Source of the DNA: Alphaproteobacteria bacterium
GTDB taxonomy: Bacteria; Pseudomonadota; Alphaproteobacteria; Rickettsiales; UBA8987
Assembly (NCBI GenBank): GCA_030429625.1
Contig: JAUIFA010000004.1
Location: 1-64,000, forward strand
DNA length: 64,000 nt
Reading direction: 5' to 3'
Every line of letters begins with the position of its first letter. The stretch's first letter is position 1. Below the pieces are notes generated by a model. The model was not told the DNA's origin. It did no database searches and saw only the letters and a list, made by a program, of their open reading frames with translations. The position numbers and the translations under genes were made by a program. Positions 10,936 through 20,547 of the stretch are shown one piece after another.

Positions 10936-11060
10936 TATCTCTCATCTTTATTAGGATTCTTTCTTCTACGAAGATTTTCCCTCAGCGCAGAGCCAAGCTT
11001 TTCCTCTCGCGGAGAGTTCTTTTTCGTATTGTCACCTTTCCTATCCGTGGATTTTATCAT
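10935..11060 (-). CDS. Tiny basic alphaproteobacterial protein (LRENLRRRK motif)
   Basis: 41 aa. The ATG at 11060 is preceded by ACGGAGC at good spacing and the stop TAA at 10935-10937 overlaps the next ATG. Residues 21-34 read KLGSALRENLRRRK. From memory this matches a short, widespread alphaproteobacterial protein (often written ...ALRENLRRRKAQAR...) commonly seen near murA. No function is known to me. The ribosome site, the coupling and the conserved motif together argue that this is a real gene. Confidence 0.65.
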   Translation of the reverse strand: MIKSTDRKGDNTKKNSPREEKLGSALRENLRRRKNPNKDER

Positions 11061-11189
11061 TTTTGCTCCGTTCTGCCTAGATAAATTTTAATAAAATTTA
11101 AATATTCTATAAAATTCTTAATTGCCAGTATTTTTCCTTGCGCTTTTTGTCTTTATGGGGCAGATTCCGCCTTGTTTTAAAAAACACAT

Positions 11190-11264
11190 GCCGGTGTAGC
11201 TCAGTGGTAGAGCACGTCATTGGTAATGACGGGGTCGCAAGTTCAATTCTCGCCACCGGCACCA
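11190..11264 (+). tRNA. tRNA-Thr (GGT anticodon)
   Basis: Full cloverleaf: acceptor GCCGGTG/CACCGGC, D-arm GCTCAGTGGTAGAGC, anticodon stem CGTCA/TGACG with loop TTGGTAA (anticodon GGT), T-arm with TTCAATT, discriminator A and encoded CCA at 11262-11264. It reads ACC and ACT codons. Confidence 0.95.
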
Positions 11265-11298
11265 TTACCCACTTTCATCTGAACCTTATGAGATATTT

Positions 11299-11508
11299 AT
11301 GGACACAAAAGATTCAAACGGCAATCTGCTGCAAGACGGTGATTGCGTCACCTTAACCAAAGATTTAAAGGTAAAAGGTTCCTCAATCAATCTAAAACGT
11401 GGCACAACCATAAAGAATATCCGACTGACTGACGATGATGGCGAGGTTGAGTGTCGCCAAGGAAAATCCACTATTGTGTTGAAAACATGTTTTTTAAAGA
11501 AGGTATAA
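11299..11508 (+). CDS. PhnA-like protein, C-terminal domain only
   Basis: 69 aa. The sequence from KDSNGNLLQDGD through LKVKGSS, LKRGT, KNIRLTDDDGEVE to the LKTCFLKK end follows the PhnA/YjdM C-terminal domain closely. The N-terminal zinc ribbon of full-length E. coli YjdM is absent, which is common in short PhnA-domain proteins. Despite its old name the family has no established role in phosphonate breakdown. The ATG at 11299 lies 35 bases after tRNA-Thr. Confidence 0.8.
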   Translation: MDTKDSNGNLLQDGDCVTLTKDLKVKGSSINLKRGTTIKNIRLTDDDGEVECRQGKSTIVLKTCFLKKV

Positions 11509-11573
11509 ACAATATGAATGGACATCATTTAAACTGTTGAGCTTTTGAAAGAAGTGTATATTTTCATAAGATT

Positions 11574-11984
11574 ATGATGAACACAATCCGGAACATTCGA
11601 TATCTGTCTGCCATTACTCTCATTGCGTTTTTGTTTAATGCGATGCTGCCGTTTTTTGCGGTATACGATCTTGATAACGCAAAAGCCTCTGAATTATCTG
11701 ATCCCTCCCAGAAAATCCTTATTTGCACAGGAGAGGGCTTTAAATGGATCAGTTTGGAAGACCTCCAATCCGGCAAAGAGTCCCCCAAACAAAATAAAGA
11801 CCTCAAATGCCCGTTATGTTATTTTGTTTTACATGGCAAATATACATTCACCCCTTATGAATTAGCGACTCAATCTGTTTTCTATTCTACGCCTTTGCTT
11901 TTTAAAGGTTTAGAAAACCGTTTGGCAAAAACATTATTTAGATCTTCCCCCTACAGTAGCCGTGCACCTCCTCATATAGCCTAA
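11574..11984 (+). CDS. DUF2946-type exported protein
   Basis: 136 aa. A hydrophobic N-terminal helix (about residues 9-32) is followed by KILICTGEGFKWISL, then a KCPLCYF cysteine pair near residue 80, and an ending with SRAPPHIA. This is the DUF2946 pattern (an ICT..G.KW segment, CPLC, and terminal RAPP). Members are usually found beside copper-type TonB receptors, as here, 70 bases before the OprC-like gene. The Cys and His residues suggest metal handling in the envelope, which is inference. ATG codons at 11574 and 11577 are equally possible starts. Confidence 0.75.
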   Translation: MMNTIRNIRYLSAITLIAFLFNAMLPFFAVYDLDNAKASELSDPSQKILICTGEGFKWISLEDLQSGKESPKQNKDLKCPLCYFVLHGKYTFTPYELATQSVFYSTPLLFKGLENRLAKTLFRSSPYSSRAPPHIA

Positions 11985-12054
11985 AATTTATCAATTACTT
12001 TATATGCCAGCGGATTTAACCGTATGGTTTTTGGCTATTTCTATGAGGATTATA

Positions 12055-14139
12055 ATGAATAAATCTACATTATTATTTGGCATTATGCTTGCCAGTACTG
12101 CCCTTAGCGCAAATGTTAAGGCAGAAGAAAACAACTCTCTTAAAACAATCAATGTCATTGCACCATTACAAACGCCGGCGGTGGATTCTTTGAATGTCGA
12201 TGATAATCTAAACATAACCCCCTATAGCGACAGTGCGGACTCTTTTAAGTCTCTGCCCGGACTCTCTGCTGGCCGCTTTGGCGGCCATGGGCTAGAACCG
12301 GTCATTCGTGGTCAATCGCAAAACCAGATCAACGTCATTGACAGCGATGCTTATGTCTTTGGCGGCTGCCCAAATCGTATGGATCCCCCCTCTTCCTATC
12401 TGGATCTGGAATCGGCCGATGTTTTGACCATTGTTAAAGGCTATCAATCTGTGCTTAACGGTTCCGGTGGGGCTGGCGGGACGATTATTGTCGAACGTAA
12501 CACCCCTAAAAAACTTGACAGTGCGCTTGGTTATTACGGCTCAGCCGATGCCGGGTTTGATGGCAACAGCCAAAGCTGGTTCTCGGGTGCACAGGCCACC
12601 GGCGGTACCGATCAGGCCTATGTGAAAGCCACGGCACGCATCAAGGACGCTGAAAATTACGAGGACGGCAACGGTAACGTGGTGCGCAGCTCTTTTGCAG
12701 AAAAATCTGGTGGGTTTGCCCTAGGCATCACCCCGGAAGACACCCATCTCTATGCCGGTTATGATTTTAAGAAAATTGACGATGCGTTGTTCCCTGGTGC
12801 TGGAATGGACAGCGTGCTTGCAGAAAATCAAACCTTTCGTTTAGGCTTTGAGAAACATTACGCCAACCAGCTCCTTTCCTTAATAAATGTCAGTGCATAT
12901 GGAACGCTGGTCGACCATGTGATGGACACGTATTCTCTACGCCCAAATCCAACTATGTTTGCGCGGGTAGATTCTCAATCAGACACGTTTGGGGCAAAGT
13001 TAAAAACTGATTTTACACTAAGCGACCAAACCGTCCACAGCGTAGTAGAGTGGCGCCGCAATAACCGTAACTCCGATAAATATATGGGCATGATGGCCAG
13101 TAATGTATCGAATCTACAATCGGTGATGTGGCCGGACATTACATTGGATGAAATCGGCTTAGGGCTGGAGACCAGTTTTATTTTAAGCGAACAAGATCTG
13201 TTGGTTGTCGGTGGGCGTTACGATTATGTGTCGGTGGAATATGGCCGCGCTAATGACGTGGCGGCGGCTTCGGGCTTAAGTGCCAACGATCTGTATCGCC
13301 AGTTTTATGGCGCAACCGCCAAAGACGAGCACGAGCATAATCTGAGTGGATTGCTGCGTCTGGAGCATAAACTGGACAATGATACAACCCTCTATTCTGC
13401 CCTCAGTCGCTCCGTACGTACGGCAGACGCTACCGAACGCGGACTGGCCAATTACACGATGATGATGGGCAACAACCTCTCTTGGGTAGGCAACCCCAAC
13501 ATCAAACCGGAAAAGCATCACCAGCTGGAAGCGGGTGTGTCTGTGGCCAAAGAGGAATGGGACACCAATGTGAGTCTGTATGCCAACCGGGTCAGTGATT
13601 ACATCTTACGGGATTCGGCACGAGGGCAAAACGGTATTTTGGTGACTGCAACCAATGCCGACATATACCGCAATGTGGACGCTTTGCTCAGTGGGGTTGA
13701 AGTGGAAGGAAGCTGGGACATTGCCCAAAATTGGACGCTTTCTGCCGATGCCACCTATACGTATGGAGAGAATCTGGACGACGACATGGTGCTGGCACAA
13801 ATCCCACCGCTGCAAGGGCACGTTAATTTGGCATGGTTGGCTTCTGATGCAATCACTGTTAATCAGGGCATGCGCTGGGCGACAACCCAAACACGTGTGG
13901 ATACTGATCCCACCGTAGGTAGTGGCTTGGACGTAGGAAAAACCAGTGGCTATGCCGTGTTTGACTTTAACACAATAGTCAAACACACTGAGGATGCTCG
14001 CTTTATAATCGGGGTCAATAATCTATTCGACCAGACCTATGCCAATCACCTAAATCGCTCAAATATTTCTGACCCGACACAAATTCAGGTCAATGAGCCT
14101 GGGCGTTCTTTTTATGCCCAGTTAAAAATTACGTTCTAA
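12055..14139 (+). CDS. oprC: TonB-dependent copper receptor (OprC/NosA family)
   Basis: 694 aa from the ATG at 12055, preceded by GAGGA at good spacing; an in-frame TG-poor extension to 12004 lacks a ribosome site. The signal peptide ends about residue 24 (ALSANVKA). The plug domain holds FGGCPNRMDPPSSYLDLES (about residues 101-120), the hallmark of the TonB-copper receptor group, followed by IVKGYQSVLNGSGGAGGTI. The C-terminal barrel ends in aromatic FYAQLKITF. It imports copper across the outer membrane. Copper is needed by denitrification enzymes such as NosZ, although none of those genes are in this window. Confidence 0.88.
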   Translation: MNKSTLLFGIMLASTALSANVKAEENNSLKTINVIAPLQTPAVDSLNVDDNLNITPYSDSADSFKSLPGLSAGRFGGHGLEPVIRGQSQNQINVIDSDAYVFGGCPNRMDPPSSYLDLESADVLTIVKGYQSVLNGSGGAGGTIIVERNTPKKLDSALGYYGSADAGFDGNSQSWFSGAQATGGTDQAYVKATARIKDAENYEDGNGNVVRSSFAEKSGGFALGITPEDTHLYAGYDFKKIDDALFPGAGMDSVLAENQTFRLGFEKHYANQLLSLINVSAYGTLVDHVMDTYSLRPNPTMFARVDSQSDTFGAKLKTDFTLSDQTVHSVVEWRRNNRNSDKYMGMMASNVSNLQSVMWPDITLDEIGLGLETSFILSEQDLLVVGGRYDYVSVEYGRANDVAAASGLSANDLYRQFYGATAKDEHEHNLSGLLRLEHKLDNDTTLYSALSRSVRTADATERGLANYTMMMGNNLSWVGNPNIKPEKHHQLEAGVSVAKEEWDTNVSLYANRVSDYILRDSARGQNGILVTATNADIYRNVDALLSGVEVEGSWDIAQNWTLSADATYTYGENLDDDMVLAQIPPLQGHVNLAWLASDAITVNQGMRWATTQTRVDTDPTVGSGLDVGKTSGYAVFDFNTIVKHTEDARFIIGVNNLFDQTYANHLNRSNISDPTQIQVNEPGRSFYAQLKITF

Positions 14140-14149
14140 CGTTAAAAAT

Positions 14150-14173
14150 GGGGACGTGTGTTTGCGCGTCCCC
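14150..14173 (+). other. GC-rich hairpin between oprC and tonB
   Basis: GGGGACG (14150-14156) pairs perfectly with CGTCCCC (14167-14173) across a 10-base loop. It lies 10 bases after the oprC stop. It has no T-run, so it is not a standard intrinsic terminator. It may stabilise the oprC transcript or tune tonB expression. Confidence 0.5.
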
Positions 14174-14183
14174 CAGAAACCTT

Positions 14184-14906
14184 ATGAAATTTTTACGCCT
14201 TACATCGTTTTTTGCTAATTATGAAGGAACTCTGCTGGCCTATGGCGCCTCATTGGTACTGCATTCTGGACTGGCCGTATGGCTGGGAATGAACATGGCT
14301 GAAGCAGAATCGGTTAATCAAGGCAGCATCTCCCTTGAGCCGATTACAATCTCGATTGTAACACAGTATGGTGATTCTATCTATGCTCCTGAAGCGGCGC
14401 AAAAAAAGGGAAATATGGCCAAGGAAATGACAAAAGAACCTTCTAATCGAAAAGAAAAACCACCAAAGAAGAGAAACCTTATCACCCACTACCAAAAAGA
14501 GCTTGCCAAGGCGGAAGTAAAAAAACAGTCTCCGCAACCAATATCTGTTTCCAAAACCACCGGTATAAAAACCAGCGCTAAAAAACAAGCCTCCCTTAAA
14601 ATAGCTGAAAAAAATGGTGATGAACTACACTATAATAGCTTGGTACGCGCCCTCTTAGAAAAACACAAAACCTACCCCAGAAAGGCACAAAAACGTAAAA
14701 TTGAAGGGGTGGTGGAAATTATCTTTACCATTGATATCACAGGGGAAATAATTTCTAAACATCTTAAAAAAAGTTCCGGGTCTCGGACACTTGACAAAGC
14801 GGCTCTTCAATCCCTAGAGCGCGCCAATCCACTGCCACCCCTCCCAGAAAAATTAGGAACATCTAAACTAACCCTCACTGTACCGTTTGGCTTTTTCTTG
14901 ATGTAG
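14184..14906 (+). CDS. tonB: TonB family energy-transducing protein
   Basis: 240 aa from the ATG at 14184; an upstream in-frame ATG at 14148 would read through the hairpin and is less likely. A single N-terminal membrane anchor (about residues 17-38, LLAYGASLVLHSGLAVWLG) is followed by a long Lys/Pro/Ser-rich periplasmic linker. The C-terminal TonB domain from about residue 155 contains YPRKAQKRKIEGVVEIIFTI and RANPLPPLP. It couples the proton-motive force to outer-membrane receptors, most obviously the copper receptor directly upstream. ExbB and ExbD are not in the window. Confidence 0.85.
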   Translation: MKFLRLTSFFANYEGTLLAYGASLVLHSGLAVWLGMNMAEAESVNQGSISLEPITISIVTQYGDSIYAPEAAQKKGNMAKEMTKEPSNRKEKPPKKRNLITHYQKELAKAEVKKQSPQPISVSKTTGIKTSAKKQASLKIAEKNGDELHYNSLVRALLEKHKTYPRKAQKRKIEGVVEIIFTIDITGEIISKHLKKSSGSRTLDKAALQSLERANPLPPLPEKLGTSKLTLTVPFGFFLM

Positions 14907-14908
14907 CC

Positions 14909-16177
14909 TTATTCACGAATGCTGGCAATAAACTCAGCAACCTGAGTCCTTAATTTTTCAGCATGCTCGTTAAGCTTTTCATTCACATTATTGATCTGAA
15001 TGGATGTATCTCCTACCTCAACAGACGATTGCGAAACCTTAGTCACTGACTCTGAAACCTCACTGGTATTACGTGCAGCATTCTCGATGGAGGAAGCAAT
15101 TTCAGCCGTTGCCGTACTTTGCTCTTCCATGGCCGCGGAGGTAGAGCTGGCAATTTCATTCATCTCTCCAATGGTTTTTATGATTTCCTCTAATGCCCGA
15201 TCAGTGTTACTGGTCTTATCCGTAACGTTCTTAATGTGTTCCGCAATTTCAGCCGTGGCGTTACCCGTCTGTTCCGCCAGATTTTTTACTTCCCCTGCTA
15301 CCACCGCAAACCCCTTGCCGGCCTCACCGGCTCGCGCGGCCTCAATAGTGGCGTTGAGTGCCAATAGATTAATCTGCTCGGCAATATCACTTATTAAATT
15401 AAGAACCGCGCCAATCTGATTGGTACTGGTGACCAGCTCCTCAAAGATTGTACTGACTTCATGCCCCTTATTCACCGCATCACTGGCAATTTGACTTGAA
15501 TGACTGACTTTACTGCTGACTTCATTGATCGAAGATATTAGCCCCCTTGACGAATCGGCAACCGCGTTAACACTGTCCAACGCACGCTGAGTGGCTCCCG
15601 CCAAACCTTCTGCCTGCTGGCTGCCAGAGTTGGCAATGGCAGACAAAGATTGTGCCGCATATTGGAACTCATTGGCTGAAAATGAGACTCCTTCGACCAC
15701 CTCACCAACAGCATCCTCAAAACGCTGCGCCAATTCTTCACGTGTTTTACGACGTTCCTCCTCTGCACGCTCTTCGGCCACCTCCTGTTCTTTTTGCAGT
15801 GCAAGCAGCTGTTTTGCATTTTCCTGAAACACTTTAGCCTTACGAGCAGTGCTGCCAATTTGGTCGCCTCTTGTAATGTAGGGAATCTCAAAATCCAGCT
15901 TATTTTCTGTCAAAGCGCGCATCACTTCATTGATGGCATTGATCGGCTTAATGGCAATATTATTAATAACTACTGCCACAAAAATATTGATCACGATTGC
16001 GATTAGTATTTGAATGTACAGATCCGAGAGAAAAACATCACTGGCCTCTGCGCCAAATGTGCCTCTGACATGAATGTAACTTTTTATGCCAAACCCGACC
16101 CCTACTAAAGACAGGAAGATGACCACGCACTGGAGTCTTGTCGACAAATTCCGAAAAAATCTTTGTATTTTATACAT
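14909..16177 (-). CDS. Methyl-accepting chemotaxis protein without a periplasmic sensor domain
   Basis: 422 aa. Two membrane helices (about 18-36 and 53-76) are separated by only about 16 residues, so there is no periplasmic ligand domain. A HAMP domain (about 73-125) and a long cytoplasmic coiled coil follow, with the conserved hairpin tip [20 protein letters not shown] near residue 290. It signals to CheA/CheW. With no sensor domain it may respond to membrane state, internal signals or partners in the array. It is convergent with tonB, two bases away. No che genes are nearby. Confidence 0.88.
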   Translation of the reverse strand: MYKIQRFFRNLSTRLQCVVIFLSLVGVGFGIKSYIHVRGTFGAEASDVFLSDLYIQILIAIVINIFVAVVINNIAIKPINAINEVMRALTENKLDFEIPYITRGDQIGSTARKAKVFQENAKQLLALQKEQEVAEERAEEERRKTREELAQRFEDAVGEVVEGVSFSANEFQYAAQSLSAIANSGSQQAEGLAGATQRALDSVNAVADSSRGLISSINEVSSKVSHSSQIASDAVNKGHEVSTIFEELVTSTNQIGAVLNLISDIAEQINLLALNATIEAARAGEAGKGFAVVAGEVKNLAEQTGNATAEIAEHIKNVTDKTSNTDRALEEIIKTIGEMNEIASSTSAAMEEQSTATAEIASSIENAARNTSEVSESVTKVSQSSVEVGDTSIQINNVNEKLNEHAEKLRTQVAEFIASIRE

Positions 16178-16204
16178 TTATCCCCCTAACTATAAACAGC
16201 CATA

Positions 16205-16774
16205 TCACCTAATTAGTTTCAAGAATTCTTCTCTTGTTCTCGCATCCTTTCTAAAAAGTCCGGTCATATGAGATGTCTTCATCGTTGAACCGCTTTTATG
16301 CACCCCACGGGTCGACATACAATGATGTGTTGCTTCGACGATCACCCCCACACCTTTAGGCTCCAAAACCTCTTGAATGGCATTGGCGATTTGTGCTGTA
16401 AATTTCTCCTGAATTTGTAGACGTTTGGCAAAAGCGTCTACAACTCTTGCCAGCTTACTAATCCCAACCACTTTATTCGTTGGTAGATAACCAATATGTG
16501 CCTTTCCTATGATGGGTAACATGTGATGTTCACAATGGGACTCAAACTCAATATCACTAAGAACAATCATTTCATCGTAATTTTCTATTTCACTAAAAAC
16601 ACGGGCAAGTATTTCGTTGGGGTTTTGGCTGTAACCACCAAAATGCTCTTCGTAACTTTTAATCACCCGCTTCGGGGTGTCCAACAGCCCCTCACGCATT
16701 GGATCATCGCCTGCCCAACTTATCAATGTACGCACTGCCTCAATGGCTTGTTCTTTGTTTGGTTTGTGTGTCAT
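16205..16774 (-). CDS. folE: GTP cyclohydrolase I
   Basis: 189 aa, the normal length. It converts GTP to 7,8-dihydroneopterin triphosphate, the first step of folate synthesis. The zinc ligands are visible in [11 protein letters not shown] (about 83-93) and in [11 protein letters not shown] (about 147-157), along with [10 protein letters not shown]. Its ATG overlaps the stop of the upstream lipoprotein gene by one base (TAATG), so the two are translated together. Confidence 0.95.
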   Translation of the reverse strand: MTHKPNKEQAIEAVRTLISWAGDDPMREGLLDTPKRVIKSYEEHFGGYSQNPNEILARVFSEIENYDEMIVLSDIEFESHCEHHMLPIIGKAHIGYLPTNKVVGISKLARVVDAFAKRLQIQEKFTAQIANAIQEVLEPKGVGVIVEATHHCMSTRGVHKSGSTMKTSHMTGLFRKDARTREEFLKLIR

Positions 16775-17913
16775 TACTTTATATATATCTCAACTCTACG
16801 GCTTGCTTTGGCTTTCTCTTCACTTTGGGACTCTTCTACTGGAGCAGTCTCACTAAAACCATAATATTCAATGGAATCTTTCTTAACACCTTGTTCCGTC
16901 AATGCGTTAAACACTGCCTCTGCTCTAAGCTCAGCCAGATTAACGTCCGGCTTTATTTCATCGCTCTGCCCCACATAGCCCAGAGCAGTTATTTCATACG
17001 TATCTCTTTGTGACAACAGATGCACTATGTCCGCAATCACACTGATGCCAAATTCATTGATCTGTGCGCTGGACGCATCAAAAAATAAATAAAACGACTT
17101 CTGTTCATCTGTGCCAGTATCCTGCACCTCTATAGACTGACTGGCCGGAGCTTCTTTTACTTCACTCGGCAGAGTTTCTTCTTGTTCTTCCTGTGGATTT
17201 TCTGCCTCCTTGTTGCTTTCACTTTTGGGCTCAGATTTTGCCTCAGGAGCAATTATTTCCTCAAAAATAACCTCCTGATTGCCAATAAATTTCTTTTCGT
17301 CTTCGTTGATGGCTTTATCATCCTCAACAATGTCTTTGCCTTCGACTTTGGTCGTCGGTACGGCTTTGCCGGAAGGTTTTTCTGTTTCCGCATCGCCTGT
17401 GGTTTGTATGACCTTCACCTCGTCCGCAGGTGGGTTTTGAATCCAGTCAATCGTATCATAAAACCCATTGCGACAATTAGAGATATCGTCTTCCTGCCCC
17501 TCCTCCATTTCTTCAACCCAGCAATCAAAAAGGAAATATGCCTTGGCCGATTGTTTGGGATAGGTAGCAATAACCTCCCCAGAAACCACATCAAGCAACA
17601 ACCTTCTTGCATTTAACAACGTGGGCAATAATGTTTCAGAAATATTCCAGTCTTCAGGATGTTCTGGATCAACCTCTATGCCATTGGCTGCACGGATTCC
17701 TTTATTGGCAAAATAGCGTGCGGCTGCCCAATCCGTCCCATCCACCTCACTCTCAGAAAACTCTTTGTACAGACGAGCCAGCTCGGAAGAAAAAATTTCT
17801 CCAGAAATAGAGGTGTTTTTAAACCTATCTGTACTGTATTGCAGAAAACATCCCGGAAGCAGTAACAATACCAATACATATGTCAGCCTATGTGTTTTTG
17901 TTTTCAGCACCAA
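16774..17913 (-). CDS. OmpA-family lipoprotein
   Basis: 379 aa. The N-terminus is a lipoprotein signal with the lipobox LPGC at residues 19-22. A helical globular region follows (about 30-165), then a long acidic, Glu/Lys-rich linker (about 170-265), and a C-terminal OmpA-like domain (about 275-379) with [14 protein letters not shown], which binds peptidoglycan. No ATG is available near the signal; the frame starts at TTG 17913 with AAGGGAAT in front, or at the GTG one codon later. This is likely an outer-membrane to cell-wall tether. It is translationally coupled to folE. Confidence 0.75.
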   Translation of the reverse strand: MVLKTKTHRLTYVLVLLLLPGCFLQYSTDRFKNTSISGEIFSSELARLYKEFSESEVDGTDWAAARYFANKGIRAANGIEVDPEHPEDWNISETLLPTLLNARRLLLDVVSGEVIATYPKQSAKAYFLFDCWVEEMEEGQEDDISNCRNGFYDTIDWIQNPPADEVKVIQTTGDAETEKPSGKAVPTTKVEGKDIVEDDKAINEDEKKFIGNQEVIFEEIIAPEAKSEPKSESNKEAENPQEEQEETLPSEVKEAPASQSIEVQDTGTDEQKSFYLFFDASSAQINEFGISVIADIVHLLSQRDTYEITALGYVGQSDEIKPDVNLAELRAEAVFNALTEQGVKKDSIEYYGFSETAPVEESQSEEKAKASRRVEIYIK

Positions 17914-17986
17914 GTGTATTCCCTTATTCTACCTGCATATCGTATGCGGCTCATTATATATTTTTTTTACATACAGTCACGTAATT

Positions 17987-18556
17987 TTATATTTTTGGTA
18001 GAGTCACCCCTGTTTGCCTCATATATTTACCGTCTCTGTCCGCATAGGTGGTCTCGCAAGGCTGATCCCCTTTAAAAAATAAGAACTGACACGCTCCCTC
18101 ATTGGCATAAATTTTTGCCGGCAGTGGGGTCGTATTGGAAAACTCTAACGTCACATGCCCCTCCCACCCCGGCTCAAGCGGGGTCACATTGACAATAATT
18201 CCGCAACGCGCATAGGTAGACTTGCCCACACAGACCACCAAAACATCGTCTGGAATTCTGAAATATTCCACTGTTCTGGCCAATACAAAGCTGTTGGGAG
18301 GAATGATACAGATATCGGTTTTTTTATCCACAAACCCTTTAGGACAAAAATCTTTTGGGTCAACCGTAGAAGATTCTATGTTGGTAAAAATCTTAAACTC
18401 ATCGGAAACCCTTGCATCATAGCCGTAAGACGACACCCCGTAGGAAATAATGCCTTTTTCTTTTTGGTCCTTCTTTTCCTGACGTGCCACAAAGGGCTCA
18501 ATCATCTGATTCTCCAGTGCCAGCTTGGTAATAGACTTGTCCGATAAAATAGCCAT
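17987..18556 (-). CDS. dcd: dCTP deaminase
   Basis: 189 aa from the ATG at 18556, giving the family's typical start MAILSDKSI; the frame is open further upstream but that part is not conserved. It deaminates dCTP to dUTP for thymidylate synthesis. Key segments are [13 protein letters not shown], the catalytic region [20 protein letters not shown] (about 110-129) and [13 protein letters not shown]. It is divergent from the DUF4139 gene. Confidence 0.93.
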   Translation of the reverse strand: MAILSDKSITKLALENQMIEPFVARQEKKDQKEKGIISYGVSSYGYDARVSDEFKIFTNIESSTVDPKDFCPKGFVDKKTDICIIPPNSFVLARTVEYFRIPDDVLVVCVGKSTYARCGIIVNVTPLEPGWEGHVTLEFSNTTPLPAKIYANEGACQFLFFKGDQPCETTYADRDGKYMRQTGVTLPKI

Positions 18557-18714
18557 ATTATGTAATACCCCACACGTTGCGTAATAAAGCGATAATGCCG
18601 ATAAATAATAAGGAATCAAGAGATAATGTTAAGTCGTTTTATCACAAATCTTGACTATTTACACAACATGGTTTCTTATCAGCGGGAAAATAAATGGTTC
18701 TTAAGGAGAGAGGA

Positions 18715-20262
18715 ATGAGAATTTTATCGTTATGTGTGGCCATTGCCGTATTTGTGACCGGAATTTCTGCCAATGCCCTGCCCACAAAAAAGGAAGCCGA
18801 AAATAAAAACACCAGCATCACCATTTACAGCAAAGCCGGTGCCGGTTCAATTTCACCATCCATGTATCGCCCCACGCCGAACAATTATGGCTGGACAAAC
18901 GCCTCCTCGATTCCGGGATACGCTCTGATTCGTCAAGAGCGTGATGTGTACTTACAAAAAGATCGGCAGATGTTGATGTTTGATGACAGCGCCGCCTATA
19001 TCGACCCGACCACGGTGACCTTCAAATCGTTAACCGACCCAGAACATACTTCTGCCATAGAACAGAATTTTTATTTTGATCTGGTCAGCCCGCAAAAACT
19101 TGCCGAACGTTACGTTGGTGAAACCATTTCTATTGAGAAGAATTTTAAAAATAAGGACATGGAGATTTTCAGCGGACAACTCTTAAGTACAAGCGGTAAC
19201 CAGCTCTCAGTAGAAAAAGAAGACGGTTCAATTGTTTCTGCTTCTCTTAGTGACGCAATATTTCCAGCCCTACCCGGAGGGCTTTTCACCAAGCCGACTC
19301 TGGCATTGGACGTTGTCTCAAAACAGCGAGGGAAACACCGCATTGAAACCAGCTATCAAACCGAAGGCATGACCTGGTGGTCAGATTATAACGCCGTTTA
19401 TTCCGATGGCAAGAATGAGAATGAAGGTTATTTGGACATTGGCGCATGGGTAAGCATCGTGAACAAATCTGGGGCAGATTATGGCGACACAAAGCTAAAA
19501 TTAATCGCCGGAGACGTAAACCGTGTTACTCCTCAGTCTGTTGGCAGAAACTATAAAGCCATGGCAATGGAATCCTTGGCCGATGCCTCTAACGTTGCCG
19601 GATTTGCTGAGAAATCCTTCTTTGAATTTCATCTTTATACTTTGGGTAGACCGACCAGCCTACCAAACAATTCAACCAAACAAATTGAACTGTTTGAACA
19701 AGCCAACCACGTTCCCGTGGAAAAATTATTGATGTATAATGGCAATCTCAATCGCTATTATGGTGGCACCAACACCGATCCTAACTTTGGCCAACAAAGC
19801 AATAAGAAAGTCGATGTATATCTAAAGTTTAAAAACGACAAAGCACATGGTTTAGGCATCCCCCTGCCTGCTGGGCGCGTGCGGGTGAGCAAGCGTGATA
19901 TGGCGGACGATTCGTTGGAATTTATTGGTGAAGACACCATAGACCACACTTCTAAGGATGAAGAAATAAAACTCAAACTAGGGAAGGCCTTTGATGTAGT
20001 GGGGCAACGCAAACAGTCCAATTTCTACATCGACCACCGACGCAAATATATGAGTGAGAACATTGAAATCTCGGTAAGCAACCATAAAAACGAAGCCGTG
20101 GATGTTCTGGTGGTTGAAAATCTCAACAGAGGGGTAAACTGGACCATTGAAGAAAGCAGTATGTCCTATGAAAAGCTCGATTCACGCACTTTACATTTTC
20201 CTCTTTCTGTCCCCGCCGGAGAAACTAAAAATATCCGTTATAAGGTGGGTTACAGCTGGTAA
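18715..20262 (+). CDS. DUF4139 domain protein, exported
   Basis: 515 aa from the ATG at 18715, which has AAGGAGAGAGGA directly before it; a start at 18694 lies upstream of that ribosome site. The signal peptide covers residues 1 to about 22 (LCVAIAVFVTGISANA). The body matches the DUF4139 pattern, with TSYQTEGMTWWSDYNAVY (about 222-239), repeated beta-rich segments and a final PAGETKNIRYKVGYSW. Members are predicted periplasmic beta proteins of unknown function. It is monocistronic here. Confidence 0.8.
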   Translation: MRILSLCVAIAVFVTGISANALPTKKEAENKNTSITIYSKAGAGSISPSMYRPTPNNYGWTNASSIPGYALIRQERDVYLQKDRQMLMFDDSAAYIDPTTVTFKSLTDPEHTSAIEQNFYFDLVSPQKLAERYVGETISIEKNFKNKDMEIFSGQLLSTSGNQLSVEKEDGSIVSASLSDAIFPALPGGLFTKPTLALDVVSKQRGKHRIETSYQTEGMTWWSDYNAVYSDGKNENEGYLDIGAWVSIVNKSGADYGDTKLKLIAGDVNRVTPQSVGRNYKAMAMESLADASNVAGFAEKSFFEFHLYTLGRPTSLPNNSTKQIELFEQANHVPVEKLLMYNGNLNRYYGGTNTDPNFGQQSNKKVDVYLKFKNDKAHGLGIPLPAGRVRVSKRDMADDSLEFIGEDTIDHTSKDEEIKLKLGKAFDVVGQRKQSNFYIDHRRKYMSENIEISVSNHKNEAVDVLVVENLNRGVNWTIEESSMSYEKLDSRTLHFPLSVPAGETKNIRYKVGYSW

Positions 20263-20382
20263 TAATGATAGTGCAAAAAATAATAATACAGTTATATTGT
20301 TGCTAACATATAATAATACTTGCGTTTTATTTCATTTTATATATATTCCGCTTGAGTTTTCTATATACTCTTTACAATTGCT

Positions 20383-20396
20383 GTCACTAAAGTGAC
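20383..20396. repeat. Perfect 14-bp palindrome upstream of cspA
   Basis: GTCACT-AA-AGTGAC. Its position upstream of the probable leader makes it a candidate operator or promoter-proximal site. No regulator is assigned. Confidence 0.45.
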
Positions 20397-20445
20397 CATG
20401 CCTTAACCGGCTTTTCGATCTCCCTACATGTTGATCCTAAGCGTT

Positions 20446-20497
20446 TGAACAAGAGTAAACCACTGTTTTATACAGTTAAGATGGCAACTCTTGTTTA
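20446..20497 (+). promoter_or_regulatory. Nested stem-loop in the cspA leader
   Basis: The outer stem pairs TGAACAAGAGT (20446-20456) with ACTCTTGTTTA (20487-20497), with one G-U pair. Inside it ACTGT (20462-20466) pairs with ACAGT (20472-20476) around a TTTAT loop. It ends 50 bases before the cspA ATG. Long, foldable leaders control mRNA stability and translation of cold-shock genes, so a temperature-responsive leader is likely but unproven. Confidence 0.45.
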
Positions 20498-20547
20498 TAC
20501 GAATTAACGTGTAAACAGCAATATTAACGCCAACGGAGATACACTAA

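Larger units (their letters stand above)
20263..20547. other. Intergenic region upstream of cspA
   Basis: 285 bases without a gene. It contains the 14-bp palindrome at 20383-20396 and the nested stem-loop at 20446-20497, both listed separately. The first 100 bases are very A/T-rich with no clear terminator for the DUF4139 gene. Confidence 0.6.

Noticed and set aside
10549-11091. Plus-strand ORF of 180 aa covering the two tiny minus-strand genes
   Set aside because: It overlaps the end of the 338-aa gene, has no ribosome site and a composition of a shadow frame (Leu/Phe/Ser/Arg runs). The minus strand has ribosome sites, coupling and a conserved motif.
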